Source: Woeseiaceae bacterium
GTDB taxonomy: Bacteria > Pseudomonadota > Gammaproteobacteria > Steroidobacterales > Woeseiaceae
DNA: 64,000 nt
Reading direction: 5' to 3'
Assembly: GCA_021773035.1 (NCBI GenBank)
Contig: JAJFKU010000016.1
Coordinates: forward strand, 157,715 to 221,714
The stretch's first letter is position 1, and each line of letters begins with the position of its first letter. The notes beneath the pieces were generated by a model that was not told where the DNA came from, ran no database searches, and worked only from the letters and a program-made list of their open reading frames with translations. This document shows, in pieces, positions 45,642 through 55,012 of the stretch. The translations under genes and the position numbers were made by a program.

Positions 45642-47528
45642 CTATCTCCTTGTCGCGTTGAGCAAAGTATCGAATAACGAGCTCGCCACGCTGATTACCT
45701 GGGCCGCTGCCTGGTAGGCCTGCTGAAACCTGATCAGATTGGCGGCCTCCTCATCGACATTAACACCGGAGGTCGTTAGTACGGCATCCCGTGCATTCGT
45801 CAGCACCACGCCCTGAGCATCACGCCCGGCTTTGATCTGATGGGTAGTCGCTCCGATATCCGACACCAGCCGGCCATAGTTATCGGTAATACTGATGGAG
45901 CCGCCGCCGAGTATGCCGACGGTTTGCAGATCGGCCATCAGCAAACCGTTGCTGTTGTCGCCCGAGGCACCGTAGTTCGCCTCGATGCTGAACTGGTCAC
46001 CGATCGACGGCGTGCCAGTGATCGTCACTGAACTGCCATTGATCACGATTGGATCGCCATCGGTATACGCAAAACTGCCGGCCCCGTTGATGCTGTAAGT
46101 CGTCGCACTGGTGAATTCGATAACGGCACTACTCAGCAGTGCCGCGTCGCTACTGTCAATGACCGTGGCCGGACTGACGTTAGCGTTGCCGATATTCGCC
46201 AGAGAAGCACTTGAGCGCGTCGGCGCAGCCAACGCAATTGCCTGCGGATCGGTGGTGACGTTTTGCATCGAAGCGGCGGCATCAAGCCCGCTACGTAGCA
46301 GCAAACGGTCACCCGCCGCCGCTGCGCCGCCGACAACGATGGACATACCGGCGCCGGTCAGAGGGTCAAGCGCGGTGCCCGTGCCACCCAGCGGAATCAC
46401 CTCACCGGTGCCGGCGTGTGACAGACTGTATGCAGCTCCGTCGAATTCAAGGATATAGTCAGCGCCGGTCAAAGACCCGACATCGCTGATGGTTGCGGTG
46501 GCCGTCCCCGTTCCGGTGTTATTTCCGGAGACCAGGACGGTGGGCGGCGCAACGCTGAACAGATCGCCGCCAAGATTGCCGCGCAGGTCCATTCCGGCTG
46601 CATGCTGGGAATTCAGGCTCTCTGTGAACGCTACCGCCGTTTGCCCCAGGGATTGTCGCGCCGGATCCAGAATTCTGGAGCGAAACTCGAGAAGGCCGCC
46701 CAGAACGCCACCGGTCGACGAATTGTCCAGAGGGGTGGTGCCTGACAATCCCTGATAGACGACGTTTGCCCGGGTCAGATCGAACTCACTGCCAGCAACG
46801 CCGAGTTGCCGGGCCGTGCCACCCAGGACCAGCGTTTGCCCGGAGCCGATGAAAACACTCATCGAACCGTCATTCTGCAAGGTTGTCGTAACCGATACCT
46901 GTTCGGAGAGCTGCAACACCAGGCGGTCACGCTCGTCGAGGAGATCGTTGGGTTGGCTGCCTGAATTGGTCTGCAGCGCGATCTTGTTGTTCACTTCGGC
47001 GATGGATGTGGCGAGCTGATTGATGTCGTCAACGGCCAGCGCCAGCCGCTGGTTAACTTCCGCTTCGATATCACCAAGTCGTCCATCCATCGCACGAAAC
47101 CGGCTCGCCAGGCCTTCGGCCTCGCCGATAAGGGCCTGCCGCGTCGGAATCGAAGACGGGTCGTTGGCAAGGTCCTGCATGGAATTCGAGTAGGATTGCA
47201 GGCTTGAGTTCAGCCCCGTATCGGCATCCGCCAGCAGCGTATCGATCCGGCTCGACAAGTCATTCAAGGTATCGAATCGTGCGAAACCCGTCGTCGACGT
47301 ACGCAGCTGTTCGTTTTGCATCGCATCGTACAAGCGTTCGATCGTCGTGATCTGCGTACCCGAGCCAATCTGCAGGCCGCCTCCGCCATTGCCAACGCGC
47401 GACGCAAAGCTCGCCACTTGCCGGCTGTAGCCCGGCGTGTTGGCGTTCGCAATATTATGGCTCGTCACGTCCAGCGCACGTTGAAATGCTATCAGGCCAC
47501 TGAGACTGGTATTCAATATGTTTGCCAT
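45642..47528 (-). CDS. flgK: hook-filament junction protein FlgK
   Basis: 628 residues. N-terminus with the rod/hook signature A-L-D-V-T-S-H-N-I-A-N-A-N-T-P-G-Y-S-R-Q and C-terminal V-N-V-D-E-E-A-A-N-L-I-R-F-Q-Q-A-Y-Q-A-A. First hook-associated protein. A sigma-28-like site sits in the end of flgJ, 45 bases upstream. Confidence 0.96.
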   Translation of the reverse strand: MANILNTSLSGLIAFQRALDVTSHNIANANTPGYSRQVASFASRVGNGGGGLQIGSGTQITTIERLYDAMQNEQLRTSTTGFARFDTLNDLSSRIDTLLADADTGLNSSLQSYSNSMQDLANDPSSIPTRQALIGEAEGLASRFRAMDGRLGDIEAEVNQRLALAVDDINQLATSIAEVNNKIALQTNSGSQPNDLLDERDRLVLQLSEQVSVTTTLQNDGSMSVFIGSGQTLVLGGTARQLGVAGSEFDLTRANVVYQGLSGTTPLDNSSTGGVLGGLLEFRSRILDPARQSLGQTAVAFTESLNSQHAAGMDLRGNLGGDLFSVAPPTVLVSGNNTGTGTATATISDVGSLTGADYILEFDGAAYSLSHAGTGEVIPLGGTGTALDPLTGAGMSIVVGGAAAAGDRLLLRSGLDAAASMQNVTTDPQAIALAAPTRSSASLANIGNANVSPATVIDSSDAALLSSAVIEFTSATTYSINGAGSFAYTDGDPIVINGSSVTITGTPSIGDQFSIEANYGASGDNSNGLLMADLQTVGILGGGSISITDNYGRLVSDIGATTHQIKAGRDAQGVVLTNARDAVLTTSGVNVDEEAANLIRFQQAYQAAAQVISVASSLFDTLLNATRR

Positions 47529-47543
47529 TGCTGTTCCTACTGT

Positions 47544-48458
47544 CTACCGCGCGCCCGACGGCAGTTGCGCTGTTATCGGCCTGGATTCGGAATTCTTCAA
47601 TTCCGACATTACGGAACGCATCGTCGGACCGTCGAGAATGCGGGTTAGTTTGTCGGCGTACTTCGGGTCCGTTGCGTAACCGCTCGCCTGCAAGGCCTGA
47701 GCGAATCCTGCAACATCGGCACCGTGGCCGCTAACCGTGCTGTAGCGCGGGTTATCGCTCAGAAACTCGGCGTAGTCATCGAACGTTGCCGCAACATCGT
47801 TGTAGGTACGAAACTGTGCTTGTTGCGGTTGAGGCACGCCGCCTTCGAATTCCAGGGTCTGCCGGGACACCTGATCGCCGTCCCAGTTCGAGCCGGCCTT
47901 GATGCCAAACAGGTTGAAACTGCTGTCGCCGTTCGTATCGGGCATGACATGTGCACCCCAGCCGGTTTCAAGAGCCGCTTGAGCGACAATGGCTTCCGGA
48001 GCGACATTCAGGCGCTGGCCCGCCTGCATGGCATGCGGCCAGATATCGCGTGCAAACGACTTCGGATCGGACCAGGTCGGCTCAGGCTTTGACTTGGCTA
48101 CCCTGCTCTTCGACGAAACCGGGTCCGAGGCGGTACGAACCTCCCTGTCCGGCTGCGACAGCTTTGCCGACTCGCTGCCACCGAGCTGCCGAACCAGCAT
48201 GTCGGCCAGACCGATGCCCTTGCCGCTCGCCATTTCAAGCGCCAGCTGCTGGTCCAGCATGCCCTGGTACATTTCATGCTGATCGCTGTTGCCGAAAATC
48301 GGATCGCCGAGGGACGCCTCACGCATGTTTTTCAGCATGGTCTGCAGAAACAGTGCTTCGAACTGCCCTGCAACCTCACGCAAAGCCGCAGGATCGTTGT
48401 TGTCCGCCGCAGCCCGTAACCCGGTGAACTGGTTGAAATCGGTAATTGTCGCAGTCAT
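47544..48458 (-). CDS. flgJ: FlgJ, rod cap with peptidoglycan hydrolase domain
   Basis: 304 residues. N-terminal rod-cap domain (about 20-95; F-E-A-L-F-L-Q-T-M-L-K-N-M-R) and C-terminal glucosaminidase-type domain (about 150-295; A-Q-A-A-L-E-T-G-W-G with the catalytic Glu, then N-L-F-G-I-K-A). The enzyme opens the cell wall for the rod. Bifunctional form as in other gammaproteobacteria. Confidence 0.95.
   Translation of the reverse strand: MTATITDFNQFTGLRAAADNNDPAALREVAGQFEALFLQTMLKNMREASLGDPIFGNSDQHEMYQGMLDQQLALEMASGKGIGLADMLVRQLGGSESAKLSQPDREVRTASDPVSSKSRVAKSKPEPTWSDPKSFARDIWPHAMQAGQRLNVAPEAIVAQAALETGWGAHVMPDTNGDSSFNLFGIKAGSNWDGDQVSRQTLEFEGGVPQPQQAQFRTYNDVAATFDDYAEFLSDNPRYSTVSGHGADVAGFAQALQASGYATDPKYADKLTRILDGPTMRSVMSELKNSESRPITAQLPSGAR
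47573..47599 (-). promoter_or_regulatory. candidate sigma-28 promoter of flgK-flgL inside flgJ
   Basis: Minus strand TGAA (47599-47596), 15 bases, GCCGATAA (47580-47573): -10 perfect, -35 three of four. Embedded in the last codons of flgJ, 45 bases before flgK. Confidence 0.55.
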
Positions 48459-48479
48459 TGGGCTGGCCTGTGTGTCTCG

Positions 48480-49619
48480 TTAGATCACGACGAGTTCGGC
48501 GCGCAGCGCACCGGCCTGCTTCAGCGCTTCGAGTATCGCCACAAGATCGCCGGGCGCGGCACCTACGCGGTTTACCGCCCGCACGATTTCGTCGAGGCTG
48601 GTACCCGGCTCGAACAGGAACATGCTGGCCTCTTCCTGAAGAATGCTGACCTCCGAATCGGGCACCGCAACGGTCTCGCCGCTATTGCTAAACGGTGCAA
48701 TCGGCTGGCTCACGTAGGGCGATTCGCTGATGGTCACGACCAGCGAACCGTGCGACACGGCTGCAGGCGTTACACGAACGTTATCGCCGATCACGACCGT
48801 ACCGGTACGCGAGTTGACGATGACCCGTGCCTGCACTTCGCCGGGTTCGACCTCGAGGCTTTGCAGCGCCGACACAAAGGCCGTCCGCTGCGACGGATCC
48901 TGAGGTGCTCGAACGCTTACCGATACGGCATCGAGAGACGCCGCGGTACCGGGCCCCATGGTCTGGTTAATCTGTTCTGCGAGCCGCTTCGAGGTCGTGA
49001 AGTCTGGAACGTTCAGATTGAGTACGATTGTTTCGCTGGTGAGAAAGTCGTTTGGAACGGCACGCTCTACCGTCGCGCCGTTGGGAATTCGTCCGGCACT
49101 GGGGATATTCACCGTCACTTTGGAACCGTCGTTGCCGGACGCACCGAAACCGCCGACGACCAGATTCCCCTGTGCCAACGCGTACACGTTGCCGTCCGCA
49201 CCGCGTAACGGTGCCATCAGTAACGCACCGCCACGGAGGCTCTTCGCGTTGCCGATCGACGATACCGTAACGTCGATAGTCTGCCCCGGTTTTGCAAACG
49301 CCGGCAGGTCGGAATGTACCGTCACGGCCGCGACGTTCTTCAGCTGCAAGCTGACGCCGGGCGGGATCGTGACACCGAATTGCGTCAGCATGTTGATGAT
49401 GCTCTGCACGGTAAAAGGTGTCTGTGTCGTCTGATCGCCCGTTCCGTTTAAACCAACGACCAGGCCGTAACCCGCAAGCTGGTTGTCGCGAACACCGGCA
49501 ACACCGGCCAGATCCTTGACCCGGTCTGCCATCGCCTGCTCCGCGAAGAAGGCGATTAGAAACAGCACTACGAAAACGGCATGTTTCAGTGCGTTGCGCG
49601 TTTCATATCTCGAAAACAT
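48480..49619 (-). CDS. flgI: flagellar P-ring protein FlgI
   Basis: 379 residues with a signal peptide (cleavage after A-M-A near residue 31), then [25 protein letters not shown], the FlgI signature. Forms the ring in the peptidoglycan layer. 16 bases after flgH. Confidence 0.96.
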   Translation of the reverse strand: MFSRYETRNALKHAVFVVLFLIAFFAEQAMADRVKDLAGVAGVRDNQLAGYGLVVGLNGTGDQTTQTPFTVQSIINMLTQFGVTIPPGVSLQLKNVAAVTVHSDLPAFAKPGQTIDVTVSSIGNAKSLRGGALLMAPLRGADGNVYALAQGNLVVGGFGASGNDGSKVTVNIPSAGRIPNGATVERAVPNDFLTSETIVLNLNVPDFTTSKRLAEQINQTMGPGTAASLDAVSVSVRAPQDPSQRTAFVSALQSLEVEPGEVQARVIVNSRTGTVVIGDNVRVTPAAVSHGSLVVTISESPYVSQPIAPFSNSGETVAVPDSEVSILQEEASMFLFEPGTSLDEIVRAVNRVGAAPGDLVAILEALKQAGALRAELVVI

Positions 49620-49635
49620 CGGATAGTCGTCCTTT

Positions 49636-50313
49636 TTAGTACGGGTGAAATACAGAGTTGAAGAACCTTCCGATCAGCCCCATACGATTGGCGGCCGCAA
49701 GAACACCTTTACTGCTGTACGTAATTTGTGCATCGGCAATCCGGTAGGATTGCAAAGAGTTGTCGGGTTCGATGTCGTCGGGGCGAATAATTCCGGCCAG
49801 GCGTATGAACTCCCGGCCCTGATTAAGCGTTACCCACTTCTCGCCACGAATTCGCAGGTTGCCGTTCGGCAATCGCTGCACCACTGTTACGGTAATATCG
49901 CCGAGCAGACTGTTGCTCTGGCTGCTGGAGCCCGAGCCGTCAAATGTCGAATCGCCGCTCAGCGAACCGTCGAACAACGGCGTCCCGTCGCGGCTAAGCG
50001 CGCGCCCGAGTACCGTCGGGTTACCCAACGTCGCCTCGGTCGCCTTGGATGTCGATGTCTGCGAATTCTTGCTCGCGTTAGTCTGCTCCTTGAGACGCAC
50101 CGTCAGAATGTCGCCAACGCGCGTTGCCTTGCGATCTTCGAACAATCGGATATCGGAACCGCTGTTGTAGATGGTACCGGCCGCCGGCGGTGTATAGACC
50201 GGTTCTGCGGGCCACGGTGGATCGTAGCTTTCCTCGAAGACATCTACCGATGCGCAGGCCACACAATGTAAGGCAGCGGTGACGACCAGGAGCATTTTCG
50301 CTTTACGAATCAT
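49636..50313 (-). CDS. flgH: flagellar L-ring lipoprotein FlgH
   Basis: 225 residues. Lipoprotein signal ending C-V-A-C (acylated Cys20; the position usually held by Leu is Cys17). FlgH motifs: [15 protein letters not shown] and [14 protein letters not shown]. Forms the outer-membrane bushing. Nine bases after flgG. Confidence 0.95.
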   Translation of the reverse strand: MIRKAKMLLVVTAALHCVACASVDVFEESYDPPWPAEPVYTPPAAGTIYNSGSDIRLFEDRKATRVGDILTVRLKEQTNASKNSQTSTSKATEATLGNPTVLGRALSRDGTPLFDGSLSGDSTFDGSGSSSQSNSLLGDITVTVVQRLPNGNLRIRGEKWVTLNQGREFIRLAGIIRPDDIEPDNSLQSYRIADAQITYSSKGVLAAANRMGLIGRFFNSVFHPY

Positions 50314-50322
50314 CGGCTTTCC

Positions 50323-51108
50323 TTACAGATTGTTGTTGATGTACTGCATCATTTGGTCGTTCGTGGAAATCGCCTTGGAATTCATCTCATAGGCACGCTG
50401 CGTCTCGATCATATTGACAAGTTCAGAGACGACGTTGACGTTCGAACCTTCGAGCGCGCCCTGATTGATCGCGCCAAGTCCGTTCAAACCCGGTGTGCCG
50501 GGCTGTGCCGAACCACTCGCCGCGGTTTCGATATAAAGATTCTCGCCGACCGCCTGCAGACCCACCGGATTGATAAAGTCGGCGATCTCCAGTGAACCGA
50601 CCTGCGTTGGCGAGGCCTGGCCGGCAATCTTCACCGAGACAACCCCGTCGAGGCCGATCGTGATCGACTGCGCCGCGTCAGGAATCGTAATTCCCGGTTG
50701 CACAATGTAGCCGCTGGAGGTCACCATCTCACCCTGATCATTGACCTGGAAAGTTCCGTCCCGTGTATAGGCCAGTTCCCCGTCGGGCTTCAGTATCTGA
50801 AAGAAACCACGACCGTTGATGGCAACGTCCATCGGGTTGTCGGTTTGCAACACACTGCCCTGGGTAAACAGTTTCTCCGTGGCAACAACGCGCACACCGG
50901 TACCGAGATTCATACCCGAGGGCAACAGCGTATCCTGCGAACTTTGGCCTCCCGATTGACGCACGTTCTGGTAAAGGAGGTCTTCAAACACGGCTCTGCC
51001 CTGCTTGAAGCCATTCGTGTTGACGTTCGCAAGGTTATTCGACACGACGGCCATGCGCGTTTGCTGCGCATCCAGTCCGGTCTTGGCAATCCATAGAGCC
51101 TGATTCAT
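50323..51108 (-). CDS. flgG: distal rod protein FlgG
   Basis: 261 residues, normal length. N-terminal [17 protein letters not shown] and C-terminal [17 protein letters not shown] are the FlgG hallmarks. Follows flgF after 27 bases. Confidence 0.97.
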   Translation of the reverse strand: MNQALWIAKTGLDAQQTRMAVVSNNLANVNTNGFKQGRAVFEDLLYQNVRQSGGQSSQDTLLPSGMNLGTGVRVVATEKLFTQGSVLQTDNPMDVAINGRGFFQILKPDGELAYTRDGTFQVNDQGEMVTSSGYIVQPGITIPDAAQSITIGLDGVVSVKIAGQASPTQVGSLEIADFINPVGLQAVGENLYIETAASGSAQPGTPGLNGLGAINQGALEGSNVNVVSELVNMIETQRAYEMNSKAISTNDQMMQYINNNL

Positions 51109-51135
51109 TGTTTTCTCCTATACTCCCGCGCCCGG

Positions 51136-51876
51136 CTATCCGAGGCGCATTAACGTTGCTGATGCGTCGGCGTTCTCTTCCGAAGCTTTGATGACGTTGA
51201 CTTGCATTTCATACTGCCGCGCCAGCTCAATCATATTGACTAGCGTCTTCGCGACGTTGACATTGCTCTGTTCCAGCGCGCCTGAGGTCAGCGAAACGCT
51301 GGCGTCTGCGGCAGCAGTAGTCTCGTCGGTCAGATGAAACAGGCCATCAGGGCCCTTCTGCAGATTTTCAGGGCCCGGTTTGACGAGCTTGATTCGGTCG
51401 ACAATGCTCAGGGTCTCCGGTCCCTGACCCAGCGGTTGCACTGAAATCGTCCCGTCACCACCGATTAAGAGACTGCTATTCGGTGGAATGGCGACAGGTC
51501 CTCCGTCGCCCATGACGAGATGGCCGTCACCGGTTACCAGCAGACCACCGGCTTCGACACGTAAGTCACCTCTACGCGTGTAGGCCTCACTACCATCCGC
51601 CGTCTGCACGGCAATAAAACCGTCGCCGCGAAGCGCAATGTCCAGATCGCGACCCGTTTGCTGCACGGGTCCTTTCGAGAAGTCGGTACCGTAGGAGTCG
51701 ACGACTGCGTTGATACGCGTTTCCACACCCGGACCATCGATGGGAATTGAGCTGAACGAATGCAGGTCTGCCCTGAAGGCCGTGGTGGATACGTTAGCAA
51801 GATTGTTACTGTTAATGGCCTGCGCATACTCGGTTTGCTTTGCGCCCGTCATTGCCAGATAGATCATCTTGTCCAT
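51136..51876 (-). CDS. flgF: proximal rod protein FlgF
   Basis: 246 residues. N-S-N-N-L-A-N-V-S-T-T-A-F-R and C-terminal V-N-M-I-E-L-A-R-Q-Y-E-M-Q-V place it as FlgF. Start M-D-K-M-I-Y-L-A-M-T-G-A is typical. 25 bases after flgE. Confidence 0.95.
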   Translation of the reverse strand: MDKMIYLAMTGAKQTEYAQAINSNNLANVSTTAFRADLHSFSSIPIDGPGVETRINAVVDSYGTDFSKGPVQQTGRDLDIALRGDGFIAVQTADGSEAYTRRGDLRVEAGGLLVTGDGHLVMGDGGPVAIPPNSSLLIGGDGTISVQPLGQGPETLSIVDRIKLVKPGPENLQKGPDGLFHLTDETTAAADASVSLTSGALEQSNVNVAKTLVNMIELARQYEMQVNVIKASEENADASATLMRLG

Positions 51877-51901
51877 TGTCGCTACTCAGCTACCGATTCA
51901 A

Positions 51902-53119
51902 TTAACGGATGTTGATGACTGTCTGCGTGACCGTATCGGCCGTTTCGATCATTTGAGAATTCGCCTGGAAATTTCTTTGCGCAGTAATCATCTGCACCAG
52001 TTGTGCAGTAAGATCGACGTTCGAGGATTCCAGTGCGCCCGATTGAAGGCTGCCGAATGACGCGGTACTCGCTTCGCCGAGCAATGCGTCACCGGACTGG
52101 AACGACTCACCCCAGGTAGTATCGCCAAGCTGCTGCAGCCCCTGTGGGTTCACGAAGTTAGCGAGCGCCAGCTTGCCGAGGGAAGAAGACTGACCGTTGG
52201 TAAAGCGGGCGAATACGACGCCTTCAGGGTCGACACTCACGCCGGTGAGACGGCCTGTAGTGAAGCCATCCTGTGATAATGAGTTCACGCCGAAGGCGTT
52301 ACCGAACTGCGTCGCCGTACCAAAATCGAGCGACATGGTAATGTCGTTTGCACCGGTTGCCGGTGTATACGCACCGAGCGCCATCAAGCCACCGGCAGGC
52401 GACAACAAACTGCCGTCGGGATTGAAGACAACAGGTGTCGAACCTGGAATCGCGGTACCGTCGATCTCGACCTGAGTATTCCAGGTATTGGGTACCGCAT
52501 CTTTAATGAAGTACACCGTCGCGGTGTGTGCCGAACCCAGCGAGTCGTACACCGTTACTGAGGTTGTGTGGTTGAAGCTGCCGGGGTCCGCCGGATCGAA
52601 CACCGGGACTACGGGTACCGGTGCGTTCGCCGGCAGGTTTATGCCAAACGCCGCCTCGGTGGTGGCTGCCGGCGGGTTCGCACCGATCGTCAGCTGCAGG
52701 TTCGTCGGCGTACCGGTGTTGAACAGACCGTCACCGGCATTTGGATAGGCGAGCAGGTTTGCACCTTCAGAGCTAACGACAAAGCCCTCGTTGTTCACTC
52801 TGAACGCGCCGGATCTCGTGTAACTGCGGGCGCCATTATCGTTGAGAACAAAGAACCCCTCGCCACCGATGGCAAGATCCAGCGCGTTGTCGGTAAAGTC
52901 GATATTACCTTGCGAGAATTGTTGCGAGACCGATGACAGACGTACGCCACTACCTGCCGCACTGCTGCTGACGCTCGTCACACCAACGGCGAATACTTCC
53001 GAAAACTCCGCTCGGGAGGACTTGAATCCGGTCGTGTTGACGTTCGCGACGTTGTTCGCGGTGACGCCGAGATCGGCCGATGCGGCGTTCAGGCCGCTAA
53101 GTGCTATTGCGAATGGCAT
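51902..53119 (-). CDS. flgE: flagellar hook protein FlgE
   Basis: 405 residues. N-terminal F-A-I-A-L-S-G-L-N-A-A-S-x-D-L-G-V-T-A-N-N-V-A-N-V-N split round residue 20, variable middle, C-terminal S-N-V-D-L-T-A-Q-L-V-Q-M-I-T-A-Q-R-N-F. Builds the hook; length set by FliK. 68-base gap to flgD. Confidence 0.96.
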   Translation of the reverse strand: MPFAIALSGLNAASADLGVTANNVANVNTTGFKSSRAEFSEVFAVGVTSVSSSAAGSGVRLSSVSQQFSQGNIDFTDNALDLAIGGEGFFVLNDNGARSYTRSGAFRVNNEGFVVSSEGANLLAYPNAGDGLFNTGTPTNLQLTIGANPPAATTEAAFGINLPANAPVPVVPVFDPADPGSFNHTTSVTVYDSLGSAHTATVYFIKDAVPNTWNTQVEIDGTAIPGSTPVVFNPDGSLLSPAGGLMALGAYTPATGANDITMSLDFGTATQFGNAFGVNSLSQDGFTTGRLTGVSVDPEGVVFARFTNGQSSSLGKLALANFVNPQGLQQLGDTTWGESFQSGDALLGEASTASFGSLQSGALESSNVDLTAQLVQMITAQRNFQANSQMIETADTVTQTVINIR

Positions 53120-53187
53120 GTGTTACTCCTGGTTGTGTCTGTTATGTGCAATGTGTCGTGTTGTTTCGGCTAGTCGATTTGTTTCGG

Positions 53188-53856
53188 CTAGCCGATAATC
53201 TGGTAAACCTGGCTCATCGGCATCTCCTGGCCTCCGGGGAGGTTCAGGGTCAATCCTTCGCCGAACTGCCCCAGCGTGATGCTTTCAATCTCTGCTTCGA
53301 TAACGGTTGCCGCATTTTCTACCTCGTTACCGCGGACAACTCGCGCGCTGAGCGTATAAAGGCCCGTATCGACACGCTCACCGGATGAGTCCGTACCGTC
53401 CCAGGCGAAGTCCACGATTCCGGCCTCTTGTTCACCCAGGTTGATGGTTTTTACGAGTGCTCCCGCCTCGTCTTCTATGTCGAGTTGCACGTTCCCTGCA
53501 CTGGTCAGCAGCTCGATGGCACCGTTAACCGATCCGCTCTCCCCAAGATATCCGGCGTCGGTCACTGCCATGACCGTGCGTCCGACCATCCCCGCGGCCT
53601 GCAGCGCCTGGTTATCCAGCATCGAGGTCGAAAGTCCGGAGAAGGAGGTGTTCAGTTCGCCAATACCGCTGACCGTACTAAACTGCGCCAACTGGCCGAG
53701 GAACTCGCCGTTGTCCATGGGTTCAAACGGATCCTGGTTTTGAAACTGCGTAATCATCAGCGTCAGGAAATCACTCTGGTTAATGTCGTTCTGCGACGTC
53801 TGCTGTCGCGCGGGTCCAAAACCTTGAAAGTCATCGATAGGTGCTAGCGTTGCCAT
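53188..53856 (-). CDS. flgD: hook cap / hook assembly protein FlgD
   Basis: 222 residues. N-terminal F-L-T-L-M-I-T-Q-F-Q-N-Q-D-P-F-E-P-M-D-N-G-E-F split over about residues 30-52 is the FlgD signature. A FlgD Ig-like/Tudor fold fills the rest (F-A-W-D-G-T-D-S-S-G-E). 21 bases after flgC. Confidence 0.95.
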   Translation of the reverse strand: MATLAPIDDFQGFGPARQQTSQNDINQSDFLTLMITQFQNQDPFEPMDNGEFLGQLAQFSTVSGIGELNTSFSGLSTSMLDNQALQAAGMVGRTVMAVTDAGYLGESGSVNGAIELLTSAGNVQLDIEDEAGALVKTINLGEQEAGIVDFAWDGTDSSGERVDTGLYTLSARVVRGNEVENAATVIEAEIESITLGQFGEGLTLNLPGGQEMPMSQVYQIIG

Positions 53857-53877
53857 GTTGTTACCTTATTTAGAGAT

Positions 53878-54291
53878 TTAGCGTCCAAGTGACAGGGTCT
53901 GCAGCAGCAGCTCCTTGGTCGTATTGATCATTTCGACATTGTTCTTGTAGGAACGCGATGCCGACATCATGTTGACCATTTCTTCGACGGTGTTAACGTT
54001 AGTCGCGTAAACGTTGCCGTCCGCATCGGCCTCGGGATGATCCGGCTGATGACGCAATTGCAACGGCGCCGTGCTCTCGACGACACCGTCAAGGCGCACG
54101 CCCGCGACGCCGCTGTGTTCGGCCATCGACGCGTTGAAGGTCGAAAATACCGGCTGTCTGGCCCGGTACACCTTGTCCGGATCGCCGCTGACGTTACCGG
54201 CGTTTGCAAGGTTGCTTGCCGTGACGTTCATGCGCACCGACTGCGCGTTCATGGCACTGCCGGCAACATCAAAGACCTTGAACAGGGACAT
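53878..54291 (-). CDS. flgC: proximal rod protein FlgC
   Basis: 137 residues, normal length. M-N-V-T-A-S-N-L-A-N-A and the C-terminal V-N-M-M-S-A-S-R-S-Y-K-N-N-V-E-M are FlgC motifs. Start overlaps the flgB stop by one base. Confidence 0.96.
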   Translation of the reverse strand: MSLFKVFDVAGSAMNAQSVRMNVTASNLANAGNVSGDPDKVYRARQPVFSTFNASMAEHSGVAGVRLDGVVESTAPLQLRHQPDHPEADADGNVYATNVNTVEEMVNMMSASRSYKNNVEMINTTKELLLQTLSLGR

Positions 54292-54680
54292 CAGTCACCT
54301 CCCTTGAGCGCATAACGCAAGGAGCGAATTGTCCCGTCCAGGAAAGCCAGGCTCGCACGGTACTGCAGCGCGTTTTCGGCGAATGCGGCCTGTTCCACGT
54401 CCATCGCGACCGTGTTCCCGTCCAAAGAAGGCTGACTTGGAACCCGGTACATCGTTGTCGCCCCATCCTTCGAACTGCCCCAGGCCTGTTTATGAAGGTC
54501 GCTGGTCCTGCTCATATCGAGGGACCCGTGCTGTGCACTCCTGAGCGCCGTACTAAAATCGAAGTCGCGCGCTTTATAGTTGGGCGTGTCGGCATTAGCG
54601 ATATTCGATGACAGCACCTGATTTCGAAGCGCTCGAAACCGTAGTGCGTGTTCATGCTGTGATAGCGCTGGGGTGTCCAT
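54291..54680 (-). CDS. flgB: proximal rod protein FlgB
   Basis: 129 residues. V-L-S-S-N-I-A-N-A-D-T-P-N-Y-K-A-R-D-F-D-F is the FlgB signature. First gene of the flgB-flgL operon, 37 bases after a perfect sigma-54 site. Confidence 0.96.
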   Translation of the reverse strand: MDTPALSQHEHALRFRALRNQVLSSNIANADTPNYKARDFDFSTALRSAQHGSLDMSRTSDLHKQAWGSSKDGATTMYRVPSQPSLDGNTVAMDVEQAAFAENALQYRASLAFLDGTIRSLRYALKGGD

Positions 54681-54716
54681 TGCGTGGTTCCTGAAAAATG
54701 TATCTGCAAAGGTCTA

Positions 54717-54732
54717 TGCAAAGCCTGTGCCA
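54717..54732 (-). promoter_or_regulatory. sigma-54 promoter of flgB operon
   Basis: Minus strand TGGCAC (54732-54727), five bases, TTGCA (54721-54717): perfect consensus, 37 bases before flgB. Confidence 0.88.
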
Positions 54733-54882
54733 ACTTGAGTGTCACGGTTGTTAAAGGCAGCCCGGCTTCGGCCGATAAGGTGGCGGCGCCTGCATACGCC
54801 GCCCGTGGCGGCAAGTCCTTGCCACCCGGCGGCACAATCCTGCACGCCCGCCGCAGCCTTTATCCGCCGCCGGAAAAGATGC
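54733..54882. other. centre of the flgB-flgA divergent control region
   Basis: Together with its two flanking promoters this fills the 332-base gap 54681-55012. GC-rich, with an inverted repeat GGCAAG-TC-CTTGCC at 54810-54823 and G/C-rich palindromic stretches round it. Activator sites for FleQ or FleR would be expected here, but I cannot identify them. Confidence 0.4.
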
Positions 54883-54898
54883 TGGCATGGCAATTGCA
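54883..54898 (+). promoter_or_regulatory. sigma-54 promoter of flgA
   Basis: TGGCAT (54883-54888), five bases, TTGCA (54894-54898); one mismatch. 115 bases before ATG 55013, so the leader is longer than elsewhere in the window. Confidence 0.8.
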
Positions 54899-55012
54899 TC
54901 GATACACATATAGAGAGTTTCAGTGTCCGCACAGGCGATGCACCATGAAACGCGCCCGCAGACCGCAATCCGTTGCCACTGCAGGCATCGCAATCAGGAG
55001 AAGGGCTGGACT

